A DNA stretch of 64,000 bases, taken from the NCBI GenBank assembly GCA_016716405.1, contig JADJWK010000001.1, positions 1,178,001-1,242,000 on the forward strand. Direction: 5' to 3'. The notes beneath the pieces are model-generated. The model was given only the letters and a program-made list of their open reading frames with translations. It was not told the DNA's origin and did no database searches. A program made the translations under genes and the position numbers. Shown here one piece after another: positions 26,201 through 34,800 of the stretch; position 1 is the stretch's first letter, and each line of letters begins with the position of its first letter. Source of the DNA: Candidatus Melainabacteria bacterium. GTDB lineage: Bacteria; Cyanobacteriota; Vampirovibrionia; Obscuribacterales; Obscuribacteraceae.

Positions 26201-27179
26201 GGCTGACGCGGCTCTCTCTGACTTTCGGGATGACTCTGTGCCCCAGCACGTAAGGTGCCAGGAGCTTGACGTCGTCTGGCTTGACGAAGTCCCGACCGTC
26301 GACGAAGGCGGCAGCCTGGGCGGCTCTCATCAGGAGCTGGCTTCCCCGGGGGCTGACGCCGAGCACGATGGACGGATGCTTCCTGGTGGCGTTGACGATT
26401 GAGACGATGTAATTCTTGATGGATGGATCGACGAAAACCTGCCTGACAGCCTGTCTCGCTTCGAGGACCTCTTCCTCGGTGAGCACGGCGTCCACCTCGA
26501 AAGAGCCTTCCTCCAGGGTCTTGTCCAGGATCTCTACTTCCTGGTGCGGCTTGGGATAGCCCAGGGAGAGCGAGATCATGAAACGGTCCAGCTGTGCTTC
26601 CGGCAGGGGGAAAGTGCCGTGGTACTCGATGGGGTTTTCCGTGGCGATTACGAAAAAGAGCTCCGGGAGTTTGCGGGTGGCACCATCAGTGGTGACCTGG
26701 TGCTCTTCCATGGCCTCCAGGAGCGCCGACTGGGTTCTGGGAGTGGCGCGGTTGATTTCGTCAGCCAGGAGGATATTGGTGAATATCGGACCGGGCACGA
26801 ATTTGAAGACGTTTTCCTTCGAGTCGAAGATGCTCACCCCGCAGACGTCGGAGGGGAGAAGGTCGGGGGTGCACTGGATACGCTTGAACTTGGCGTGGAC
26901 CGAAAGCGCCAGAGACTTGGCAAGAAGCGTCTTGCCGACTCCCGGGACGTCTTCGATAAGGGCGTGACCGCCCGAGAGGAGGCAAATGATCGAGAGACGC
27001 ACGGCCTCTGGCTGCCCGATCAGTGTGGAGTTGACGTTGTCCAGAAGCTTCTTGGCTTTTGGTGCCAGGGTGGCGATGGCGGTGACGTCGAAATCGTCGC
27101 CGGCCTCGAGCTCTTCCGGCGTGGTTATCTTGGTGCGATCGTCCTCGTCGATTTGCAGATCGTTCTCGTCGGTGCTCAT
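26151..27179 (-). CDS. MoxR-family AAA+ ATPase
   Basis: This is a MoxR-type chaperone ATPase (AAA_3 plus lid domain). Walker A is EDVPGVGKTLLAKS (about residue 78), Walker B is ILLADEINR (about 140), sensor 1 is ATENPIEYHGTFPLPEAQLDRF, and the lid domain holds GVSPRGSQLLMRAAQA (about 290). The acidic N-terminal extension of about 45 residues is unusual but otherwise the 342-residue length is normal. MoxR proteins are thought to insert metals or remodel vWA-domain partners; the adjacent DUF58 protein is the expected partner. It heads the operon. Confidence 0.92.
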   Translation of the reverse strand: MSTDENDLQIDEDDRTKITTPEELEAGDDFDVTAIATLAPKAKKLLDNVNSTLIGQPEAVRLSIICLLSGGHALIEDVPGVGKTLLAKSLALSVHAKFKRIQCTPDLLPSDVCGVSIFDSKENVFKFVPGPIFTNILLADEINRATPRTQSALLEAMEEHQVTTDGATRKLPELFFVIATENPIEYHGTFPLPEAQLDRFMISLSLGYPKPHQEVEILDKTLEEGSFEVDAVLTEEEVLEARQAVRQVFVDPSIKNYIVSIVNATRKHPSIVLGVSPRGSQLLMRAAQAAAFVDGRDFVKPDDVKLLAPYVLGHRVIPKVRESRVSHAELIERVLEEVPVPV

Positions 27180-27278
27180 CGGCTTGCGGGCTCTCCTTAT
27201 TAAGAAAAGATCGTCACGGGCTCAACTTGCATGAGGCGCTTCTGCGTTCCGCGTGACAGGCTCTGCCTGGATATCTCC

Positions 27279-27316
27279 GGGGCGGGGTCAGGTTCGAGTG
27301 CTTAAACACCCGCCCC
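27279..27316. promoter_or_regulatory. GC-rich inverted repeat between moxR and glyQ
   Basis: GGGGCGGG (27279-27286) and CCCGCCCC (27309-27316) make a perfect 8-base inverted repeat with a 22-base spacer in the 215-base divergent region. It could be an operator or a leader hairpin. No T-box sequence is found here. Confidence 0.3.
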
Positions 27317-27394
27317 AGGCTACATTTACCCAGTAGTCTACATGTTAAACTAATTAGCTTCTCTCAGCCCGATAATTTTAGACGCGGAGTGGTT

Positions 27395-28333
27395 ATGAGC
27401 CTTACCTTTCAGCGGGCGATCGGAGCCCTCAATGATTTCTGGGACAAACGCGGTTGCCTGGTCCTGCAGGCATACGATATCGAGAAGGGTGCCTCTACCA
27501 TGAGCCCCGGAACCTTTCTGCGGGTACTGGGGCCGGAGCCCTGGAACATGGCCTGCGCCGATCCTGCTCGCCGCCCCACCGACGGCCGGTACGGAGACAA
27601 CCCGAACCGGCTCCAGCATTACTTTCAGTATCAGGTGATCCTCAAGCCCTCCCCTGATGACGTCCAGGATGTGTATCTGGATAGCCTCAAGGCGCTTGGC
27701 ATCAAGCCCGAGAATCACGACATCCGCTTCGTCGAGGACAACTGGGAATCCCCGACCCTGGGCGCCTGGGGAGTCGGCTGGGAAGTCTGGCTCGACGGGC
27801 TGGAGATCACGCAGTTCACTTACTTCCAGCAAGCCGGCGGTATCGACGTCCGTCCGGTGGCCGCCGAGATCACCTATGGTCTCGAGCGTCTCTGCATGTA
27901 TCTGCAGGACGTGGACAATGTCTACAATCTCAAGTGGAACGACACCGTCACCTATGGCGAGCTCTACCACCACAACGAGGTGGAGCAGTCCACCTACAAC
28001 TTCGAGCAGAGCAATCCGGAAGCCCTCAATACTCTTTTCGGGATCTTCGAGCAAGAGGCCCTGCGTTTGCTCGATCGCAAGCTGGTGATGCCTGCTTACG
28101 AGCATGTCCTCAAGTGCTCGCACACCTTCAACCTCCTGGATGCCAGGGGAGTGCTGGGACGAGACGAGCGCATGGCTACCATCCTCAAGATCAGGCGGCT
28201 GGCGGAGCGCACAGCCAGGGCGTATCTGGAGCAGCGTATCGAGCTCGGATTCCCGCTCCTGCCCGAGAGCCGGCGTGCGGCTCTGGTCGCCGAATATGCC
28301 GAGAAGTACCTCACCGAGACGTCCGGCAAGTAG
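27395..28333 (+). CDS. glyQ: Glycine--tRNA ligase alpha subunit
   Basis: This is the alpha chain of the heterotetrameric bacterial glycyl-tRNA synthetase, which activates glycine and charges tRNA-Gly. The sequence is highly conserved along its whole 312 residues: MSLTFQRAI at the start, [81 protein letters not shown] (class II motifs 1 and 2) and [13 protein letters not shown] 27395 is preceded by GGAG; a GTG lies two codons upstream. The beta-subunit gene glyS, usually directly downstream, is not here, since an unrelated gene follows after 387 bases. Confidence 0.97.
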   Translation: MSLTFQRAIGALNDFWDKRGCLVLQAYDIEKGASTMSPGTFLRVLGPEPWNMACADPARRPTDGRYGDNPNRLQHYFQYQVILKPSPDDVQDVYLDSLKALGIKPENHDIRFVEDNWESPTLGAWGVGWEVWLDGLEITQFTYFQQAGGIDVRPVAAEITYGLERLCMYLQDVDNVYNLKWNDTVTYGELYHHNEVEQSTYNFEQSNPEALNTLFGIFEQEALRLLDRKLVMPAYEHVLKCSHTFNLLDARGVLGRDERMATILKIRRLAERTARAYLEQRIELGFPLLPESRRAALVAEYAEKYLTETSGK

Positions 28334-28720
28334 ACAGGCGGCTTCGCTCCCGAGTTTGATACCGGTAATGGTGTCGAAACCGGTTGCTTTCGAGATACCG
28401 GATCTGGTTTCGCCGTCTTCCGGATTCCGCCAGTTTGATCCTGGTGTTATCAGCACCGGCTGCTGGATTCAAGCACTCCATCCGATATCTTCTGTTCGTC
28501 GGCGGTATATATAGACACCTCTTGATTAGCAGTGCCGACCATTAATTTTTTCCTCTTAGAATCCTGGCTTTCCGGCTTTTCTCCCCGCCATGCCTGTGGA
28601 ATGCTTGTAGTCAAGTGAGGGTGGGCATTACGCAAATTCGGACGGATTTATTTATACTGAAATTGGGCACATAAATTTTACAAACCCTTTTCAAAGTTTT
28701 GACTTGAGCGAGGAATCCCT
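28334..28720. other. Intergenic region after glyQ
   Basis: No gene is recognised. ACCGG-containing inverted pieces lie near 28360-28400. A lone TATACT at 28653-28658 could be the -10 of the glycosidase gene, with no good -35. The last 100 bases are AT-rich, as expected of a promoter region. Confidence 0.3.
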
Positions 28721-30526
28721 TTGAAAGACAGCGGCAGCAAAGCACTTACTATTCCGCTATCTCTGGTTTCTGCCTTTGCCTTTCTGGCAGGACCGACAGC
28801 CCTGCTCATGCCTTCGGAGGCGGCCGTCATCTCTCCTTCGGCAGCGCGCTCCATGAAACGGGCCCCCAGCCGCAAGGCCAGTCGCTCGTCCAGGTCCAGC
28901 AGCCGCTCCAGGAAGAAGGCTGTCTCCTCCAGCCGGTCTCGGTCTTCGAGATCCTCGAAGTCATCGAAGCGAGCCTCCCGGAGCAGCCGCAGCAAAAGGA
29001 AAGCGGTGGCTAAAGCTGCCCCCCGGCCGATTCCGCCCCAGCTCTATATAGACAAGCTCAACGTTCTGACCCTCAAGCCCGGGCTGGTTCACAAGTCCTA
29101 CCGCGGCGCCCTCAATATAAATGTAGTCGACGTGGATATGAACGACCGCGGTCTGGTTGTTCGTCCTTATCTAGCAGGCAATACTTTCGACTCTCTCAAG
29201 ACCGTGGCGGAGCACGCCCGGGACAGCGGCGCCATCGTGGCTGTGAATGCCAACTACTTCAAGAACGACGGCACTCCGCTGGGTGCTATCAAAATGGACG
29301 GTCAATGGGTCTCGGGCTCGCTGTTCAACCGGGTGGCCATGGGCATCACTCCAGACCGGGACGTCAAGTTCGCCCGGGTTACGCTCCATGGTGAGCTCAA
29401 GACCTCCAACCCGGAAGTCCACGATATCTGGGTAAACAACATGAACTCCCCGCGCCGGAGCGGCACCAGGCTGATCCTCTACAACCAGAAATGGGGAGAT
29501 TCGGTCACCCTGGCTTATGACGGCAACCTCGTTGGGGTGAACGCCCAGGGCGAGGTGGTGGATACATCTAGCCGGTCCATGAAGATCCCTTACGGAGGCT
29601 ATGTCCTCACCGATCGCAAGGACAGCAGTCTCGCCAATCTGCGCCGGGGCGACTTCGTTCACCTGCGCTGGAAGACCAGACCCACCGACTGGAACGATGT
29701 CGAGCACGCCGTGAGCGGCGGCCCCACCCTGATCAAGAATGGCGAGCTATTTATTGGTCTCCGGGACGAGCACTTCAAGCTCTCCTGGACCAGCAGCAAG
29801 ATCACGCGCCGAACCGCATGCGGTATCACCAGAGACAATCACATGATCCTCGCCACAATCGAGGGCGTCCACAATATGTGGGATCTGGCCAAGTTCATGC
29901 AGCAGCTCGGCTGTGTCGACGCCATGAATCTCGACGGCGGCGGCTCCACCACTATGGTGGTCAACGGTCAGACAGTCACCCGCAATACCTCCGGACAGCG
30001 CAAGGTGGCGGCGTCAATTTGTGTCATGGAGCCCAACATCGCGGCGCGGCATGTGCGATCGCCTGGTCTGAGATATCGTCCCAGCTCCGATCTGGTTAGT
30101 TTCGTCAGTGGTATCAACGTCCTCGACTATGCCACTCCGATGCTCGGCATGAAATATGTCAAAACCCAGCAAGCAGAGCTCGACATGATGACCTGCACCG
30201 ATCCGGAGGACCGCCCCGAGGACTTCGTGCAGGACATGCTATCGAACACATTCATCAGCGCGGGCGGCGCCGCACCAGTGGTTTGCGAGCAGAATACCGG
30301 GCCGGCTGTCATCGATATCAACAACGATGTCTACGATCCGCCCGCGTCCCAGGACCTGATGCCCAAGCATCCGAAGAAGGCCGACAAGCTGGATAAAAAA
30401 CAAGCAAAACTCGAGAAGAAGAAAGCCGACAAGAAGCAAGCAGTTCCTGCTGCTCCTGAGGAGCAATCTTCAGGCTGGAGCAAGAAGCTGCTCAAGCCCT
30501 TCGCCTTCGGCCGGCACAAAAGCTGA
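28721..30526 (+). CDS. Exported phosphodiester glycosidase (NAGPA-domain) family protein
   Basis: A TTG start with GAGG upstream begins a signal peptide (IPLSLVSAFAFLAGPTALLMPSEA). An unusual Ser/Arg/Lys-rich segment at about 35-105 (many SRSS, RSSKSSKRA units) follows, probably disordered and able to bind anionic polymers. The catalytic domain at about 120-435 is of the phosphodiester N-acetylglucosaminidase (NAGPA) type, with VAVNANYFKNDGTPLGAI, AVSGGPTLIKNG, RRTACGITRD and DAMNLDGGGSTTMVVNG. This domain occurs in exported proteins acting on sugar-phosphodiester bonds, for example in exopolysaccharide metabolism. The tail is Lys-rich (KKADKLDKKQAKLEKKKADKK). It appears to be monocistronic. 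Confidence 0.85.
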   Translation: MKDSGSKALTIPLSLVSAFAFLAGPTALLMPSEAAVISPSAARSMKRAPSRKASRSSRSSSRSRKKAVSSSRSRSSRSSKSSKRASRSSRSKRKAVAKAAPRPIPPQLYIDKLNVLTLKPGLVHKSYRGALNINVVDVDMNDRGLVVRPYLAGNTFDSLKTVAEHARDSGAIVAVNANYFKNDGTPLGAIKMDGQWVSGSLFNRVAMGITPDRDVKFARVTLHGELKTSNPEVHDIWVNNMNSPRRSGTRLILYNQKWGDSVTLAYDGNLVGVNAQGEVVDTSSRSMKIPYGGYVLTDRKDSSLANLRRGDFVHLRWKTRPTDWNDVEHAVSGGPTLIKNGELFIGLRDEHFKLSWTSSKITRRTACGITRDNHMILATIEGVHNMWDLAKFMQQLGCVDAMNLDGGGSTTMVVNGQTVTRNTSGQRKVAASICVMEPNIAARHVRSPGLRYRPSSDLVSFVSGINVLDYATPMLGMKYVKTQQAELDMMTCTDPEDRPEDFVQDMLSNTFISAGGAAPVVCEQNTGPAVIDINNDVYDPPASQDLMPKHPKKADKLDKKQAKLEKKKADKKQAVPAAPEEQSSGWSKKLLKPFAFGRHKS

Positions 30527-31155
30527 TCCAGGCTTTCTTTCTATCTAGATCCTTCAGGCTCCAAACGCTCCACGGTCCGCACACGAACAAATGTCCGTGA
30601 GGGAGCTTTTCTGATCGAACCTCCAGACCACCAGCACATCTTTCCCTGGCGACTTCGAGCTTAAGGTCAAACTATGAGAGACAGGTCTACCTTTGCGGAA
30701 CGAGTAGAGCCTATATGTGAACTTTGGCTGTCTTAAGCCCAGTACCGCGGTTGGGAGTCGAGAATTTCGCGGTCGATTTCGACTGTCCAAACTTTACCGA
30801 AATAGACCATTTTTGGTAAAGTAGGGATAGAGAAATCATCGGCTGGCAGGAGTTTGCCGGGTGGCAAGAAAATCTCCCCGGACATCATTTTCGGTAAAGT
30901 TTCCAAAAAAGAAAAATAGCAATCCGCTTAAGCGCCCAAATCTCGAGAGGCGCTCCCGTGATATGAAATTCAGCCCCTAACCAATGATGAGATGTTTCCG
31001 GATGATTACACCAGACCTTGTCAGAGATTGCCCGCAGAGGCTTGCTGTTGGGCATAACCTGAACCGGCACCGTGCGAATGCGCAAGAAACGTTGTCTCTA
31101 GAGCATTTCTAGAGCATAATGGACTTTATTGACTGTTTGTATAAGGTTGCGATTG
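30527..31155. other. Intergenic region, AT-richer than its surroundings, with a repeated motif
   Basis: No gene is supported, although short frames are open on the minus strand (30554-30790 and 30885-31085). It contains the TTTCGGTAAAGT repeats described separately and two copies of TCTAGAGCAT just before the TPR lipoprotein gene. Base composition falls toward that of the gene that follows, consistent with a small acquired segment. Confidence 0.4.
30789..30902. repeat. TTTCGGTAAAGT-type inverted and direct repeats
   Basis: AAACTTTACCGAAA at 30789-30802 is matched by its perfect 14-base inverse TTTCGGTAAAGTTT at 30889-30902. Between them TTTTGGTAAAGT at about 30811-30822 is a one-mismatch copy of the core. 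Three copies in 114 bases could be binding sites of one regulator, or the ends of a very small lost mobile element. Confidence 0.45.
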
Positions 31156-31659
31156 ATGAACTTGGCTGATTTGCTCAAAATCATGATTACGATTACTGTC
31201 TTCCTGTTTTGTGGATGCGCACCGGAAGCCTCGTCAAAGGAGCAACCTACCAAATCCAGAACAGAAATTACCGCTGAAAAGTCCTTTCTTCCTCCTTCCT
31301 TCGAAGGAATCCTGAACAGAGCATCTTCAGGGAAGTACTTTTTTGATGAAGCGCGCTTTTACTACTCTATCGGAGCATTTGACAATGCCATTGTAAAAAT
31401 AGACAGGGCAATTGAACTAGACCAAAACAACGCAAATTTTTACTTCCTACGAGGAGCAATCCATTTTTATAGTGGTCAATATCAGACTGCAGTAACAGAC
31501 CTAGATAATGCTATCAGCATTGATGCGACTATGGCTCCTGTTTATAGGCTTCGCGGAAAAGCCAAGGAAAGATTTGGCGAGAGAAGGGCTGCAGCAAAAG
31601 ATTTTGACAAAGCAAAATTGCTAGAAGTTGAGCAGTCTAAGAACTGCAAAAAGGAATAG
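31156..31659 (+). CDS. TPR lipoprotein, AT-rich
   Basis: MNLADLLKIMITITVFLFCGCAPE looks like a lipoprotein signal with a lipobox ending in cysteine, so the protein should be lipid-anchored. The mature part has two to three TPRs (FFDEARFYYSIGAFDNAIVKIDRAIEL, FYFLRGAIHFYSGQYQTAVTDLDNAI, VYRLRGKAKERFGERRAAAKDFDKAK). The gene is clearly lower in GC (about 42% by eye) than all its neighbours and uses A/T-ending codons, suggesting recent acquisition. ATG 31156 is preferred over an in-frame TTG at 31129. It is convergent with the giant RHS gene. Confidence 0.75.
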   Translation: MNLADLLKIMITITVFLFCGCAPEASSKEQPTKSRTEITAEKSFLPPSFEGILNRASSGKYFFDEARFYYSIGAFDNAIVKIDRAIELDQNNANFYFLRGAIHFYSGQYQTAVTDLDNAISIDATMAPVYRLRGKAKERFGERRAAAKDFDKAKLLEVEQSKNCKKE

Positions 31660-31707
31660 GACTTACTGGTAAGGACTTTTTGCCGTTTTCTTCCTTTCAG
31701 AAAGAGA

Positions 31708-31745
31708 GTAGACAGTGGCTCAGCAAGTGTGAAGCCACTGTCTAC
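31708..31745. terminator. Perfect 13-base-pair hairpin between convergent genes
   Basis: GTAGACAGTGGCT (31708-31720) and AGCCACTGTCTAC (31733-31745) pair perfectly around a 12-base loop, lying 48 bases after the lipoprotein stop and 61 bases after the RHS stop. No long T-run follows on either strand, but placement and stem strength favour a bidirectional terminator. Confidence 0.6.
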
Positions 31746-31806
31746 AAATTCAACTGAATCAACGGATACTCACCTTTGAATCAGTAAAGAGCCATATTCG
31801 CGGAGA

Positions 31807-34800
31807 TTAGGCCAACCTTGGGCGCACAATCTCGGGAGGAGGCGGCGGAAAGGTCTCAGGCCTTCCCTTCGGTTTTGGATTTGGAGTAGTCGGAGGGTCA
31901 AATTCTCGGTACCAGCCCCGATCGCTGTAATCTGCTCGACCACGTACGGGTGTTCCCGCTTCAATTGCCCAGCTAGGATGGTAGATTGCAACAACTGGAG
32001 CAGTTCCGCAGCCACTTTGAGTATGATCAACAGTCCCCTGATTTGTACCCTTAAGCCTGTCATAGGCCTGACGAATCAAGAACAAGGCATCCTGAACGCA
32101 CCCAAGCGGCGCTCCGGATTCACCAGATTCACTTGCGTTGTTCTGACTCGGTGTACTCGCGCCTCCCGTAAAGGCTGCGTCGAAAGCTGTCGCGCTACCA
32201 AATCCATACCAGCCAATACCGGTCGCGGGTCCCCACGGATTACCGATATGGGTAGCGAAAGCTGTCACCCACAGGTTCAGACCGGGGTAGTAGATAAACG
32301 AGTAGAGCCCGTTCTCTACCAGAATTGTTCCTCCGGTATCGGACTCCTTCAGGCTGCCATCCGATGCAGCAAGACCGAGCGGATCAGTAAACTTGTTCGG
32401 GTTGTTGTTAGCGTACTGGTACATGTTGAGCCCGTCCTCATAGCCTGTTGGATCCGGCTGCAGAAAGCGCCCGATCTCTGGCGAGTAGTGGCGGTTCTTG
32501 TAGAAGTAAAGCCCCGTTTCCGCATCGTAGCGCTGACCGGTGAAGCCAAAGGTCGTACCGCTCATGCTACCGCTTTCTCCCCAAGGAGAGTAGGCATAGC
32601 TATTGATGATTGCGCCGGTATCATCGGTTGTGGCGATGATAGAACCCAGGCGATCGTGATGCAGGTAGGTGACATCATTGCTGCCATCGATCTCGAGCAG
32701 GACTTCATCCAGGTCCGGACCATAGACATAGCGCTTGACGAAGTTGCCACTGCCGTCATACTCAGCGATGATGCGAATGCCGGCATGGATGTAGCGGGTC
32801 TTGGTGCTGTTCACTTCCTTCTGCGCCTGTCGGTGCATCGGATCGTAGATGTAGGCAGCCGAAGTTGAACCGTCGTCAGCTGAGACGAGCTGGCTCTCCG
32901 TGTCATAGCCGAAGTCCCAGACGCTGTCATCAGTCAAGCAGCCATTGTCGTCATAGGCGAACGAGTTGCCGCCAACAGTCGGATACTGGTTGAGCTCGTT
33001 TGCGGTGCCGTAGGAAACGGTCCCGCCCGATGCCGGATGCCACATGTAGGTGGCGTCATCGACGCCCTGGCTGGTCAGCTCATGGACGGCATTGAAGCCG
33101 TAGCTGAACTCGACTGATGATCCATTGAACGTCTGGATCAAAGACTCCAGATCATCATCCCACTGGAACCCGTATTCGGTCTCGACACCATTGTCATAGG
33201 TCAAGGTGCTCCGCCGAGAGAGCTGGTCGTAGGCAAACTCAAGCGTGCTCGAAGTAGCGCCGTTGAGCTTGACGTCTGTGAGACGGTTCATCTCATCAAA
33301 GACACGCTCAACATAGTAGCTGTCAGGAAAGGTGAGTCGGGTCACGTTCCCGTTCTCGTCGAGCTGGTACTGCACCTGCTTGCCGTCCGGATACTCTTCC
33401 TTGATCAGACGACCTGCCGAATCGTAGAAGTATTCGAATTCTCCCGAAGCCGGGTTACCGGAGACAACTGATGTGATGACCTTCTTGAGACGATCAGCGA
33501 GATCGTATTCGTAGGTAATGGTCGGCATGCTATCCGGCGCTTTCTCAACCACACGACCGAGCTCATCATAGGAGAAGGTAATGTCATCACCGGCTCGGGT
33601 AGTCCGGGTCGAGACCTTCCCACATCCAGTGTAGGTCAATTGCTCGAAAGTGTCATCCGGGTAGATGGTCTTCTTCAGCCTGTCAAAGCCATCGTACTGA
33701 TACTCAGTAACGTTGCTATTGGCGTCCTCGACTGTCTCGACACGGCCGTTATCCGTGTAAGTGTAGGAAGCGGCTACATTGCTAGCCGCGTCTGTGATCG
33801 TCGAGATCCGACCAGCCTCATCGTAAGCCCGCGTAGTGACGCGGCTCGCCGCATCAGTCGTGGTATGAAGAAGTCTCAGACTGTTGTAAGAGAGCGAGGT
33901 AGTGTTGCTGCCGGGGTCGATGACCGAGGCAAGCAGGTCGTCGATGGTGTAGGTCGCCTGTGACGTCTGCCACGGAGTGGTCATGTCACCGGTTTCCCGT
34001 TCGATCTTCGTTCTGTTCCCGTTTTCATCGTACGTGAACTTCGTCTCGTATTCAAACGGCGTCGGGGAGGTGCGCTTGATTAGGCGGCGCAAATCATCAT
34101 ATTCGAACGTCGTTTCGTTGCCGCGCGGGTCTGTGACCGAGATGATGTTACCAACGCTGTCATATTCAAACTCGGTGGTCAGATTGAGCTGACCCATGCC
34201 TGAGTCGACAATCATCGACTCCAGCTTCTCCGTAGTCGTGTCGTACGTGAATTCAGTGACGATCCCGGTGCGATCGGTCTTTGTCAGAACCTGACCGCGG
34301 CCGTTGTAGGTAAACTCCATGGTCGGAGTGACACTGTCGATCTCAGGGAACTCGATCTCCAAGAGGTCTCCAGTTGTCTCGTCGTAGGTGTACGTGGTCG
34401 TTTCGCTCGAGCAGTTGGTCGCCGTGGCTACTTTGTTCCAGGTCGAATCATAGGTATTGGTCGCAACCAGATCAGACAAACCTGAACCAGGCTTTGCCTT
34501 CGAGCGCTCGGTGACAATGTTGCCATTGAGATCATACTCGAACTCTTTGATGTCACCTTCCGGAGCAGTGATCTTGACCGGTCTGCCAAGACCATCATAT
34601 TCGGTCAGCGTCTCATTGCCGAGCTTGCCGACAATTTTGACGACTTTTCCGAATTCGTCAAAGAAAAGGACCTTGCTATTGCCTTCCGGATCCTTCTCTT
34701 CAGCTCGATGACCGGCAATGTAGAAGGTCGTAACGTTCTCGTAAGCGTCTTCCTGCTCCTTGACCCGGCTTAGCGAGTCATAGGTGTTGATGACAATCGG

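Noticed and set aside
27180..27394. T-box riboswitch ahead of glyQ
   Set aside because: The region is too short and lacks a TGGNACCGCG-type T-box; only a GC-rich inverted repeat is seen.
30554..31085. Two short minus-strand frames (78 and 66 codons)
   Set aside because: No recognisable similarity, no ribosome sites; one lies across the TTTCGGTAAAGT repeats.
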